Assembly (NCBI GenBank): GCA_023301765.1
Contig: JALZUC010000010.1
Span: 1 to 42,118 of the forward strand
Direction: 5' to 3'
DNA: 42,118 bases
From: Akkermansiaceae bacterium
Lineage (GTDB): Bacteria > Verrucomicrobiota > Verrucomicrobiia > Verrucomicrobiales > Akkermansiaceae
In this document: positions 1-9,273 of the stretch, in pieces
Position numbering within the stretch: the stretch's first letter is position 1
How the letters are laid out: the number at the start of each line of letters is the position of its first letter
The notes under the pieces: model-generated
Database searches by the model: none
What the model was told of the DNA's origin: nothing
What the model saw: only the letters and a program-made list of their open reading frames with translations
Position numbers and translations under genes: made by a program

Positions 1-3000
1 CTTAGAAAGTCTGTGATTTGTTTAGCTGCTAGGTGGACATGCCGCAGAATATGAGGTGAATCTGAGCTGATACAAGAATGTGTGCTAGCCTTCTTGTCGT
101 GTAGTGGGCGGTGATAAAGAAAATCGCTCTTGAGGTATAGCAAACCAGTTCCCTCACGATTAAACTCGCTCTCAGAATATCCGCATTTTGTGCAGACGGA
201 AAAACCTAATTCATATTCGCCACTATTCATGGCTAATAGTTCACCTCCTATATGAAGTTGTGCAGATAGAGATGGTTTTCCTCCAAAGCTTGCGATTTTA
301 GTTAGGTCATCTGCATTTGTGGGCTGTAGATAAACTTCTATTGTAGGGCGTATTCTGTGTGGAGAACCATTAAATGAAGGCTCTTCAGTCGCAGAGGTTG
401 CAAAGCCGTGTTTCACAAAGAGTAATTCTTTTTCATTCTGTCCTTCGCTAGGACTATAATTGTATTCAAATCTCTGTGAAGTCTGGTCCCATTTATACCA
501 AGCCCTTAAACCCATACCTTCATTGGGTATATCTTGGCCGGTCCAGCTCTTTAGAATGCCTTTGGATTTGACTATCTTACCACCTACTAGAACTCTACTT
601 CCAGGGGCGTATTCGCGGATAGCCTGTGATGCAGAACGATTTAGTCGATATTCTGAGATGTTATGGTCATTAGACGTAGTCTGTTTGCTGTTATGAACTT
701 TAAGCTCACTCAGACCAATAGGGAAACCGTAGCGCGGAAGCACCATTTTATCACTAAAGCATTCGATAAGAGATGTGTTGTATAATTGCTTTAATTGATA
801 GTGGACAGCATTAGCTCTGGATCTCTCTTCGTTAGAAGCTGATGGAGGAATTGATTCCCATTGGTTAAGAAGGTCAGTATAACTCTCTTCCCAAGTCTTA
901 ATTACATCTCTAACTTTGATGCGTGCATCTTGAATTAAGAGGTGAAAGCCTGATTGCAAGTGGTCTTCAAGCACTGTAGATTTTAGTAATGAATTTGCTT
1001 GTTCCTGCAAATCATTAGGCACTTTTTCGATAACATGATTTAAATATATATCGAAACAACCGGCCAAACTCGAACCTTGTTGTTTCCATGGAATAGCAGA
1101 GCTAGAGTTTACTCCATACAGAGACTCCGCCTCTGGTTTAAGCCCGTTTTCCCAGTATCTAGTTTGTGGAATATTAGTGAACGTGCCCATTTTTCCAAAA
1201 GCATTCATTGCTCCAGTGTGATCCCCATCTGAATAGAGTTTGCTGAAGAAGTAACTGAACAGCATCGCATTTAAGTGGCGTTTGATAATGTCATCACGAT
1301 CTAAAAATATGGAAGGGCCACGTAGCTTCTCTGTTAAGTATGCTTGGAAGTCTTCAAAAACTTTACGCTCATAAGGTGAGTTTCTAGCGTAGCTGATCAC
1401 TAAAGATGAACCATTTGCACGACGGCCAGCGCGACCAGCGCGTTGCAGATAATTTGCCTTACCTGGAGGGATATTTCCCATTAAGACTCCGTTTAGGCCG
1501 CCAATATCAATACCTAATTCCAAGGTAGTGGTAGAGCTAAGAATATTTCTGATTCCAGATTTAAATAAATCCTGGATACGTCTGTTTTCAGAAGCTCCGA
1601 TTTGCGCGCTATGCTCTTCTGCCCAGAGTCCGTAGCGGAAAATATCAGAGTCTTTCCACTCACGACGGGCACGGCCTATACGTGGCGTCTGAGAGAGCTG
1701 TTCATTAGTGACAGGTTCTAAACTTGCTTTCTCCGAGCGGAGATAAAGTCCACAAACTGAACGAGGCCATACTTGCCCTGTGTCGCGGCATTGATATAGC
1801 TCGATAGGCTTTCTTATGCGAAGCTCGGAAAATTTAATACGTATCGCTGGCATAGAAATTTGATCGCCAGTCTGTTTCTGATCGCATTCAAGCCACTTCA
1901 GCCTTCCGCTCTCGCCCTTTTCCCACAGCGTTCTATAGACATCTTCTAGTAGTGCTTTGGCTGTGATTTCGAGATTGTCCTTGGTGTGTCCTATTTCTGT
2001 AAGGAATTGAGCTACAAACTTGTAAAATTGAGAACGCTCAGTCTTAGGAATAAAGCTTATGACCGAGTTTCTATAAGTGCTATTTTCACTAGCCCATTTA
2101 CCGATATAAATACCACCAAAACTATATTCTTTATTATCTTCATCGCTACCAATTGAGACGGCTCCAAGATCACGAATTCTATCCAGAACAGTAGTAATAA
2201 ATTGAGGGAACTCTTTAACTAAGGATTGGCGTAGTTGCTCTGTTGGTAATGCTCCAATAAATGAATTGGATGGAGAAAGCCCCTCTATACCGGGGTATAC
2301 AACTTCTAGTAGACCAGTAGTTTCTAGGTCGAGGTCTGGCCAGCTAGTGCGTCGAGCTAGTTCTTTGGCAAATCTTAATCTGATGTCTTCTAAGACAGCT
2401 TTTTTATTGTCTTTAAATTTATATTCGATCCAGCTGTCCTTTTGGTGCCTGTTAGCAGTTTCTCTATGAATGAATTCTTGCAGCCGCTCAGTTTCAGCTA
2501 GTTTTTTAACAAATTCAGCAGGCCTCTCTCCTAATAATAAACCCTCCTTTTGATCCTCTAAGCGATTTATTGCAATCAACAATGCGTTCTTAACAATTTC
2601 AGGACTATTTTCTGCATTAGTGGTAAGTTCAGAAATGTTAAGGTTTATATCATCTATTGAAATATTTTCTTCTTGTTCGAGCGCTTCTACCACCATTGCC
2701 CGGAATAGTTGACGCTCATGATTATTGGTGAGTAAAGGACCTAATCTTGCGGCTTCGGATCTGCTATCGGAAAAGATCAACATTTGCTTCCCCTGAGCAG
2801 GCTTCCATTTTTTACTGTCACCGGAATATGCAGGCATAGCATTGAGGGCTGCTTCTGCTATTACTGCTAACTGAAGGCGACTATCACTACCAAACGCAGC
2901 TAGATTACTTCTTTTTGGATTTGAGGTTGAAGTGGATTCTTCATCGACTGGATATAGAGTTATTCCAGAAGTATCAATTTTGCCTGAAGTATGGTCGAAG

Positions 3001-4799
3001 TATTTTGCAGAAGTTCCACTGACATTTGGCTCCAGTGAATAAAGGCTGATTCGCTGGATTAGTGTTTCATGCTGATCTTGAGTTTTAGCCATCGCTGTCG
3101 GCGGGCACTTGATTCCGCTACCTTGCTCTATGCCTCCTAAATACCAACTGCCATTGGACTTATCACGTAGCACTAATAGTGGGAATGATTCATCGGCCTC
3201 AGGTTTAGTCTGAAACCCTGGCGCATAGAAATAGCCAATTGGCTGTCCATTAATAGCAAAAATGAGGTCAGGGCTGGGTGCATGCTCTACAGCAAATGAG
3301 AAAAATAATCCATCTGGCGCTTTAATACTCCAATGAATACGATTTGGTAGAAGGGGCGTCTCGTCGACCGTATTACGTGCTACAGCTCCAAGTTGAAGTA
3401 GCCTTCTCGTGGCTTCCAATGTATCCTGATTCTCAATTCCCCATAATTGTTGTGCTAGGGATGGTAGAGGGCTCAGTTTAGCATGATACATCAGTTCATA
3501 AAGCTCCTGAAAAAGTGGTGACTTCTTTAGCTGCTCATTTAAATAAGTAGCAATGCATTGGTCTTTTGCTAAAATAGAGCCCTTATTTAGGTCTAAAAAA
3601 CTTAGAGCTGACAGTAGCTCACCCCATTTTTCATCATTTGAAATGACTAACGATTCTTTACCGTTTTCCTCATGAACCGCTGTGAAATCTGGCCAATTCT
3701 CTGCGGCGATACCATTCACGGAAGGTAGAGTAAAATTTTCTTTGGAAGCTGTAACCTGAGGAGGAGCTTTTTCTCCTAGAATCACCTCAACTTGGTCTTC
3801 TGACTTACTGAAAATATTAGCTCCAAACTTTCTCAGTGTAGTGACTTGTTCGTCTAAGCTTCCTTCACTGAGTGTCGCTGAAGTAGCGTAATGATAAACT
3901 GATTTAGGATGAACGGTTGATTTGGCACAGGTTCTGCGGAGTAGCATCGTGATCTCGGCAGCTAGATTACCGCTGTATAAGTGAGCTTCATCGAGAACAA
4001 TATGCCTAAGGTTTTCTCCAAAGAAAACAGCATCTTGAGGGCGACAGAGCATGTATTCTAACATCGAATAGTTCGTAACGATGATATCAGGTTGTTCAGC
4101 TCGATTAGCAATATCAATCCGCTTGCCTTTATCATCTTCAAGCCCTCTAGCCTGCTGACGGGTGCGCATTCTGCACTGATCAGTTAGTGGATAGTTTTCT
4201 TTGTTAGCTACTTTATGGTCTTCTGGTGTTTCTCCTGTGAAATGAAAAATTTTCAGGTCACTTTGTCCTTTCAGCCATTTTTCAAGCCTTTCCACCTGGT
4301 CTGTAACGAGCGCATTCATTGGGTAGAGGATAATGGCTGAGACCCCTTCTCCAGGACGCTTCTCTGATTGAATTAGTTGGTCTAGAAGAGGGAATAGAAA
4401 ACTCTCTGTTTTACCAGCGCCCGTTCCAGCAGATACAACTATTGCTGGCTTTTCATTGTTCCCATCAGATGCTCGCGCAGCCTTTACGCTCTGCGACTGG
4501 ATATCACGTAATTGCCATTCCTTGTCAAAGGCTTCATTGGTATGAAGTAAATTGGCGAGCTTATTTGAAATAAGCTTCGTGTCGACAAATCCTTGCATAG
4601 TCACTCCACTTGCTTTTGGTGGAAATGCAGCTTCAACCCATAAGTCACCACAGAGTCCACCTTCAGCTGGTCCTCTAGACCACAGGGCTTGGCTGATTTG
4701 GTCAAGTTGAGGGTCAGTAACGAAGTGATCTGACCTACAGAAGTCTATGAGCCTACCCTTAATAGATTCTGTTGCGTGTATGGCGTTGAGTTGTGACAT
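1..4799 (-). CDS. Large DEAH-box helicase with DUF1998-type C-terminus, DruE-like (partial, 3' end outside window)
   Basis: The frame is open from the ATG at 4799 to the left edge, about 1599 codons, with no stop. A superfamily 2 helicase core is visible: Walker A AGTGAGKT near residues 124-131, motif II DEAH (VLDEAHLYSG) near 270, motif V TTTLELGIDIGG near 1090 and motif VI YLQRAGRAGRR near 1123. The two helicase lobes are separated by about 800 residues, far more than in small helicases. Near residue 1536 a CTKCG motif begins what looks like the Zn-binding DUF1998 region; its later cysteines lie partly beyond the edge. Such giant DUF1998 helicases are the DruE component of Druantia anti-phage systems. 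The next gene upstream, 32 bases away, is a DruH/STY4851-like protein, which fits Druantia type III. Other DUF1998 helicases (DISARM, Dpd) are the alternatives, but none of their partner genes are seen here. The helicase call is firm; the Druantia call is inference. Confidence 0.75.
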   Translation of the reverse strand, partial: MSQLNAIHATESIKGRLIDFCRSDHFVTDPQLDQISQALWSRGPAEGGLCGDLWVEAAFPPKASGVTMQGFVDTKLISNKLANLLHTNEAFDKEWQLRDIQSQSVKAARASDGNNEKPAIVVSAGTGAGKTESFLFPLLDQLIQSEKRPGEGVSAIILYPMNALVTDQVERLEKWLKGQSDLKIFHFTGETPEDHKVANKENYPLTDQCRMRTRQQARGLEDDKGKRIDIANRAEQPDIIVTNYSMLEYMLCRPQDAVFFGENLRHIVLDEAHLYSGNLAAEITMLLRRTCAKSTVHPKSVYHYATSATLSEGSLDEQVTTLRKFGANIFSKSEDQVEVILGEKAPPQVTASKENFTLPSVNGIAAENWPDFTAVHEENGKESLVISNDEKWGELLSALSFLDLNKGSILAKDQCIATYLNEQLKKSPLFQELYELMYHAKLSPLPSLAQQLWGIENQDTLEATRRLLQLGAVARNTVDETPLLPNRIHWSIKAPDGLFFSFAVEHAPSPDLIFAINGQPIGYFYAPGFQTKPEADESFPLLVLRDKSNGSWYLGGIEQGSGIKCPPTAMAKTQDQHETLIQRISLYSLEPNVSGTSAKYFDHTSGKIDTSGITLYPVDEESTSTSNPKRSNLAAFGSDSRLQLAVIAEAALNAMPAYSGDSKKWKPAQGKQMLIFSDSRSEAARLGPLLTNNHERQLFRAMVVEALEQEENISIDDINLNISELTTNAENSPEIVKNALLIAINRLEDQKEGLLLGERPAEFVKKLAETERLQEFIHRETANRHQKDSWIEYKFKDNKKAVLEDIRLRFAKELARRTSWPDLDLETTGLLEVVYPGIEGLSPSNSFIGALPTEQLRQSLVKEFPQFITTVLDRIRDLGAVSIGSDEDNKEYSFGGIYIGKWASENSTYRNSVISFIPKTERSQFYKFVAQFLTEIGHTKDNLEITAKALLEDVYRTLWEKGESGRLKWLECDQKQTGDQISMPAIRIKFSELRIRKPIELYQCRDTGQVWPRSVCGLYLRSEKASLEPVTNEQLSQTPRIGRARREWKDSDIFRYGLWAEEHSAQIGASENRRIQDLFKSGIRNILSSTTTLELGIDIGGLNGVLMGNIPPGKANYLQRAGRAGRRANGSSLVISYARNSPYERKVFEDFQAYLTEKLRGPSIFLDRDDIIKRHLNAMLFSYFFSKLYSDGDHTGAMNAFGKMGTFTNIPQTRYWENGLKPEAESLYGVNSSSAIPWKQQGSSLAGCFDIYLNHVIEKVPNDLQEQANSLLKSTVLEDHLQSGFHLLIQDARIKVRDVIKTWEESYTDLLNQWESIPPSASNEERSRANAVHYQLKQLYNTSLIECFSDKMVLPRYGFPIGLSELKVHNSKQTTSNDHNISEYRLNRSASQAIREYAPGSRVLVGGKIVKSKGILKSWTGQDIPNEGMGLRAWYKWDQTSQRFEYNYSPSEGQNEKELLFVKHGFATSATEEPSFNGSPHRIRPTIEVYLQPTNADDLTKIASFGGKPSLSAQLHIGGELLAMNSGEYELGFSVCTKCGYSESEFNREGTGLLYLKSDFLYHRPLHDKKASTHSCISSDSPHILRHVHLAAKQITDFL

Positions 4800-4831
4800 A
4801 ATAGAGTGATTCCGATTTTCTTAATGAAGTA

Positions 4832-7726
4832 TTAAAGTTTTATAAGCTGGATTAGCCAGCATGTTAAGATCCTACGCACGACTGGATTACTAAGTAATAA
4901 GGCATGATTGTGATTTTCTAGTTCAGTAGGGTTTAGTTGGGCAGATGACATTTGTTTGAGACAGCTTTCTAAGAAATTTCTGTCGAGCCCCATAGTTAAA
5001 CACAGGTCATCGACCTCCTGGCTTGTATATGCGTAATTCCTAACAAGAGCTTCTTTTGTAGTCTCTGCAACTGCCCGATTACTATTATCTATTTCATTCC
5101 TAAGATAAGGTTTTATTATAGCTTGAATAATGAAGGGGCTGATAGATCCAAGCCTTGAGATTGCGACTGGTAAATCCTCGACTAAAGCGTTGGGGCGGAA
5201 TTCTTCGTAAACACCTTCTACGATTTGGCTAGCAACTAACAAATCAATGGTGCTACTTGCATTACTTTCATATATTAGTGCGCCAATAATATCGATCCAT
5301 GATTCGTCGATAGGCATGGCTGTGAAATTACCTTCTAGGCTATTATTTTGGCTTAGCCAGATAGGCAGTATTCTTCCTAGGTTATGGTAAAGAAAATTAA
5401 TTACATTACCTCGATGATGTTTAGCTGCGATAGGGGCCTTGAACCAACGTAAGACCTCTGCTGTAAGCATTGCTTCTTCTCGTGACATAGGATGCTTAAG
5501 GGGCGTGCTCCAAGTAGTCAGAACCATCCATGAACCGATGCGTTCTTTTTTATAGAACAGTCCGAAGCCATGAATGCTGATACCGTAACTAAGGTTAGGG
5601 TCTTTGGGAGGGTGTGGAGCAAACCAGTCAAAACCACCATTAGGGTCGGGGTGTTCAGTTAAGGACAGCTCTATAAGTTCTTTATTAGAATTGTATGCAT
5701 AGAGACTGTGATCAGGTGATAGTTCTATTTGATTGAAATTTCTGAGGTTTATTCCATCAGCATTAATGATAATCTTCTTAATACACCCTGTGTCAGCTAC
5801 TTGGTCGACAACTGTATACAGAGCTGGGCCTGTGTTGTAGAGTCCACGATAAACGCTTAATTCCTCTCCATAACCTTTAAGGTTAGGAATATTGATGGCT
5901 CGTGTTCCAAGCCTACAAACTACTTTCGAACCTTCCAGTAGGTAGTCGTCCCTATGGCCTTCTTGCTCTAGATAAGGGCTATGACTTTCTCGTAGTAATT
6001 TAAATAATGCACTAGCCGCTAACTTAGTATTCAAATTTTTACTGGCTTTATAAGCACTGATTTTACCAGAGTTTAGCATCAAAGCTAGATTTCCAGAAAA
6101 CTCTAAATTTGCTTCACAGCGATGGGCTTTGCCGTTGTATTGGATTGAAGCTGTAATTTTACTGTCATAGTAGATTTTTCCAGCGCTCACTTCTAGCTCG
6201 GCACAATAGTAGTTTTCATCGATTTTTTGTAGATTAACAGGATCTACGCCATATCTTGCCCAGTTGATAGTGGCTTCATCTGATACTCGGAGACGAATAG
6301 AATAGATATTTGGGGTGTTTGCTTTGCTATTTCTCCATTCTTTGGGGTTTTCGAATTTAGCTTGGAATTTGGGTTTAGCTACTTCTACTATATCGTTTTC
6401 TTCTGGCCACCATATCTTGTTCCCTTCATGCGAAATAGAGAATTCGTTTAGTAAAGTGTTAGGTATGTGATGTAGTGCCCAATTTTTATCATTCGTATAT
6501 GTATTGATTGGAATTGGTTTAATCGCGAGTGAGCCTAATGTGATCAGATAACACCCTTTATTCAATGACCCTGGCTTATCTGGATTAGTAACCTTTTGCC
6601 CATTGTGCTCATAAAGGCTAGCAGGGTGTTCAGTATTCCATAAAGTGATAGATTGAGTGGCTACGACAGTTTCCGTTCGGTTCGCATCTAATGCTACAAG
6701 CTTAAACTCATACTCACTTTTTTCGAATGGTAGAGTGAAAACACCATTACCTAGAACGGAATATTCGCCGTGTTCATCACGGAGGATTCTTATATGATCC
6801 ACACCATAAGCTTGAACTTCATAGAGCTCTTCAGTGAGTTCAAACTGATCAGCAGCTTCTACGCATAATTCAAATACTGGGTCAGCTAAGCCACTGGACC
6901 AGACTAGTGTTGGTTCCGAAATGATTTGAGGTTCAGGCAGCTCATCGTATCTACGGTTATAATGCTCTATTTGGTTAAGTTCTAGCTTTTCGCGTGCTTG
7001 TTTGATCAGAATAGGAATTTGTCCACTTTCGACCCATGGGCTAGCGTGAAGAAGGTCTTTGCACTTCTGCTCGGAAATTTTATTATAGCGGTAGTTTATC
7101 AAACCGTTCCAGATTTTCTGGAACGTATCACTAGCTAGAGCAGAGCTTTTAGTCAGTTGCTCCACCGCGATGGTAGCTTGATGGCCTGAAAGCCAAGCCG
7201 GAAGCCGTTTATCTATTGCCCAGTCGGTAAATCCAAATTGTAGATAGATTGTGCAAAACCATTGTTGGTGTCCTTCATTGCCAAACAGGTGCCGTAGGTT
7301 CCAGTGGTAGGCTGTCTCAGATAAAAGATTTTTGAGGTAAACAGTAGGTTGCCCATTACTCATGAAGAATCGCTGTCGCACTTCACTATCATGTAGAATT
7401 CGGCTAATGCTCGTCCATAATTGATTCTCTTTGGCGTGTCGTTTAGCTTGCTGGGCAAAAATAATGAAAAACATTAAGCCCACCACATTTAAACCAGATG
7501 CGTCATTGGCATTTTTAATATCGCCCTTTCTAGCACGCTCGATATCCATCCATTCATATGCATTTAGCTCAGAGATCCATTGGTTCAGAGATCGAAACTG
7601 CTCGTCACTCAGGCGTAGTTCAGCTGTCGACCATGGTTTGTTGAGTTTGGTTTTATCAAGCAGAGGTTCAATAAGCGCAAAAGTATCTTTGTAAGGCGGT
7701 AGACGATTATAAATTAGTTCATACAT
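4832..7726 (-). CDS. Druantia III DruH-like protein (STY4851/ECs_5259-type family)
   Basis: This 964-residue soluble protein has no signal peptide or membrane segment. The helical N-terminal third carries the pattern NLRHLFGNEGHQQWFCTIYL (about residues 143-162), then LQFGFT and RLPAWLSGH. From memory this is the signature of the STY4851/ECs_5259 family found on genomic islands, which includes DruH of Druantia type III. The middle (about 270-700) is rich in beta strands and the C-terminal part is helical. I see no nuclease, ATPase or other catalytic motif. It lies just upstream of the giant DUF1998 helicase on the same strand, so the two are probably one operon. The ATG at 7726 has no clear Shine-Dalgarno sequence. 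A GAACAA/TTGTTC inverted repeat lies 15 bases upstream. The gene is certain; the family assignment is moderately sure and rests on recollection plus the helicase neighbour. Confidence 0.65.
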   Translation of the reverse strand: MYELIYNRLPPYKDTFALIEPLLDKTKLNKPWSTAELRLSDEQFRSLNQWISELNAYEWMDIERARKGDIKNANDASGLNVVGLMFFIIFAQQAKRHAKENQLWTSISRILHDSEVRQRFFMSNGQPTVYLKNLLSETAYHWNLRHLFGNEGHQQWFCTIYLQFGFTDWAIDKRLPAWLSGHQATIAVEQLTKSSALASDTFQKIWNGLINYRYNKISEQKCKDLLHASPWVESGQIPILIKQAREKLELNQIEHYNRRYDELPEPQIISEPTLVWSSGLADPVFELCVEAADQFELTEELYEVQAYGVDHIRILRDEHGEYSVLGNGVFTLPFEKSEYEFKLVALDANRTETVVATQSITLWNTEHPASLYEHNGQKVTNPDKPGSLNKGCYLITLGSLAIKPIPINTYTNDKNWALHHIPNTLLNEFSISHEGNKIWWPEENDIVEVAKPKFQAKFENPKEWRNSKANTPNIYSIRLRVSDEATINWARYGVDPVNLQKIDENYYCAELEVSAGKIYYDSKITASIQYNGKAHRCEANLEFSGNLALMLNSGKISAYKASKNLNTKLAASALFKLLRESHSPYLEQEGHRDDYLLEGSKVVCRLGTRAINIPNLKGYGEELSVYRGLYNTGPALYTVVDQVADTGCIKKIIINADGINLRNFNQIELSPDHSLYAYNSNKELIELSLTEHPDPNGGFDWFAPHPPKDPNLSYGISIHGFGLFYKKERIGSWMVLTTWSTPLKHPMSREEAMLTAEVLRWFKAPIAAKHHRGNVINFLYHNLGRILPIWLSQNNSLEGNFTAMPIDESWIDIIGALIYESNASSTIDLLVASQIVEGVYEEFRPNALVEDLPVAISRLGSISPFIIQAIIKPYLRNEIDNSNRAVAETTKEALVRNYAYTSQEVDDLCLTMGLDRNFLESCLKQMSSAQLNPTELENHNHALLLSNPVVRRILTCWLIQLIKL

Positions 7727-7740
7727 GGCATTGCGATTTA

Positions 7741-7768
7741 GAACAAACGGTCAGACAGAGACTTGTTC
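7741..7768 (-). promoter_or_regulatory. Inverted repeat just upstream of the druH-like gene
   Basis: Six-base arms GAACAA (7741-7746) and TTGTTC (7763-7768) flank 16 bases. The near edge is only 15 bases from the start codon of the druH-like gene. It could be an operator or a leader hairpin that occludes translation. The arms are short, so chance is possible. Confidence 0.25.
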
Positions 7769-7960
7769 GCTGAAAGTGAATTTCTAAGATTTTGTATCCA
7801 TGTAAATAAATAACAAGCACGCAATCTGGCAGGTTTTCCAACCCTTCCACAAAGTCAGACAAAACAAGCGCGCCCCACACAATTAGGCCATAGTGATGGT
7901 CCTTTCACTCACCCTACTCTTTCCTAATCAACCTATCCTTCTAATTACAGCTACTGCGGA

Positions 7961-8063
7961 TCTGTCCCTTTATAGTCATTTATAGTCTCAAATTTGTAGG
8001 GCGACTGAGTTCGCGCTTGAAGAGCGACACAAACGCGTTATTACTAAAGGTCTGTCCCTTTAT
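7961..8063. repeat. Pair of direct TCTGTCCCTTTAT repeats, 90 bases apart
   Basis: TCTGTCCCTTTAT occurs exactly at 7961-7973 and 8051-8063 in the same orientation. Each copy is preceded by a purine-rich GGA/AGG. The spacer is more GC-rich than its flanks and contains GCGAC twice. Short repeats of this general look occur in arrays of REP-type elements in many bacteria, but no RAYT transposase gene lies in this window, so the class is inferred. Confidence 0.55.
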
Positions 8064-8108
8064 TCTCAGTAACTTTTTGATTATTTAACGTGCTCATTAC
8101 ACCTTTAA

Positions 8109-9221
8109 TTAGTGTTTCAGACCTATCATTTTCAACTTATCTTCCCAATCTTTTGGAAAACCCATCTTCTCTAGCTTTAACTGAGAGTTTTTATGAACTA
8201 AGCCTTTTAGTTCAGACAACCATTCAGACTTGGGTTCAATAGTCAGAAGGCAATATAGTAAAGTTGCAATCTGAGCATAAAGGCTGTCATTTTTATCAAC
8301 GATCGATTTCAAGTTTTTCTTCTTGGATGGGCAAATAACGAATTTCCTATCCCACAACCGATTATGATGAGCGCAGATATTACGGAGGTTTGTTAATGCA
8401 TGAATCCATGAGGTTAATTCGGGAGGACTAGCACAGAAGTTATCAGCTACAGCCTTCTGATCGGCACGCTCTGACAACATACCATAAACCTTTGACCACG
8501 ACCCCATACTTAACACGTCAGAAAGCATCCAACAGGGAGGCAAAATAGGGTCTCCGTATTTTTTGTAATAATGCCGTATCGGTAACGACTCTTTATTCCT
8601 GCGCGCCTCATCATAAGTTTTTTGGATAAAAGCTTTATGATTAAAGACCAGCTTACCTTCTTGATTTAACTTATCGTTAAAAAGACTACTCTCCATGAGC
8701 CAATGTGGACCATGATTTAATCCCATACTTTCATTTAATCGGGCACGGAATGAAACTTCAACATACTCAATCCCATCTAATATAAGAGCTCTTAATTGAC
8801 GGTCAAATTCATAAAGCTCGGCAAGATCCTCAAACCTTGTTCCTTCTTGATAATTTTCCGTAAGATCCCCCTTAGAATCTTCTAACCTGAAACTTAGACC
8901 GTAGCCCTTGATCCTATAATAACCGATTTTTTCTAAATACCTATGTGCATAGGCTTTGTCATCAATCGTAATTCCTCGTTTACGAAGTTCAGCTATAATT
9001 TCAACACTACTTCTGTAGGTTTGGGTATAACTTCCATTAGAAGTATGCTGAGTACAAAAAGAAGGCGCAACCTGGTTCGCTTCCGAAAATCGGAGTCGCG
9101 TGTTGCGCACTGTCACCACCTCAATGCTCTTGATCTCCGACTGATTCAAGCAGAATTTTCTAAGCTCCCCTCTGAGAGCCTCATCATTTTCATCTTCAGC
9201 CTTTATTTCATCGGCGTTCAT
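8109..9221 (-). CDS. Abi_2 family (AbiD/AbiF-like) HEPN abortive-infection protein
   Basis: The protein has 370 residues. From about residue 68 it matches the Abi_2 family: SSVEIIAELRKRGITIDD, then a YLEKIGYYRIKGY block, then YEFDRQLRALILDGIEYVEV. Near residues 280-290 is NLRNICAHHNRLW. There the Arg, four residues and His form the R-x4-H signature of HEPN RNases, probably the active site. The family is known from phage abortive infection in lactococci and is common in defence islands. The first 65 or so residues are an acidic and polar extension not typical of Abi_2 proteins, and there is no strong ribosome-binding site at the ATG, so a later start is possible. It sits 52 bases downstream of nrdA on the same strand, with no terminator between, so it may receive nrd read-through. 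RNA cleavage is inferred from the family. Confidence 0.85.
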   Translation of the reverse strand: MNADEIKAEDENDEALRGELRKFCLNQSEIKSIEVVTVRNTRLRFSEANQVAPSFCTQHTSNGSYTQTYRSSVEIIAELRKRGITIDDKAYAHRYLEKIGYYRIKGYGLSFRLEDSKGDLTENYQEGTRFEDLAELYEFDRQLRALILDGIEYVEVSFRARLNESMGLNHGPHWLMESSLFNDKLNQEGKLVFNHKAFIQKTYDEARRNKESLPIRHYYKKYGDPILPPCWMLSDVLSMGSWSKVYGMLSERADQKAVADNFCASPPELTSWIHALTNLRNICAHHNRLWDRKFVICPSKKKNLKSIVDKNDSLYAQIATLLYCLLTIEPKSEWLSELKGLVHKNSQLKLEKMGFPKDWEDKLKMIGLKH

Positions 9222-9273
9222 CTAAAAAAAGATAAGTAAAAAAACTTTAAATGAACAACAGCTATAAAAAACC

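Larger units (their letters stand above)
7727..8108. other. 382-base gap between the defence genes
   Basis: There is no open frame with coding character here. It must hold the promoter of the minus-strand druH-like gene, though I cannot pick convincing -35/-10 boxes. It also holds the 3' flank of the Abi_2 gene and two direct copies of a 13-base repeat at 7961 and 8051 (listed separately). I do not see a good intrinsic terminator for the Abi_2 gene. Confidence 0.6.

Noticed and set aside
1-9221. DISARM or Dpd defence system
   Set aside because: No DNA methylase, PLD protein, DpdA or queuosine-type gene is present; the two-gene context fits Druantia III better.
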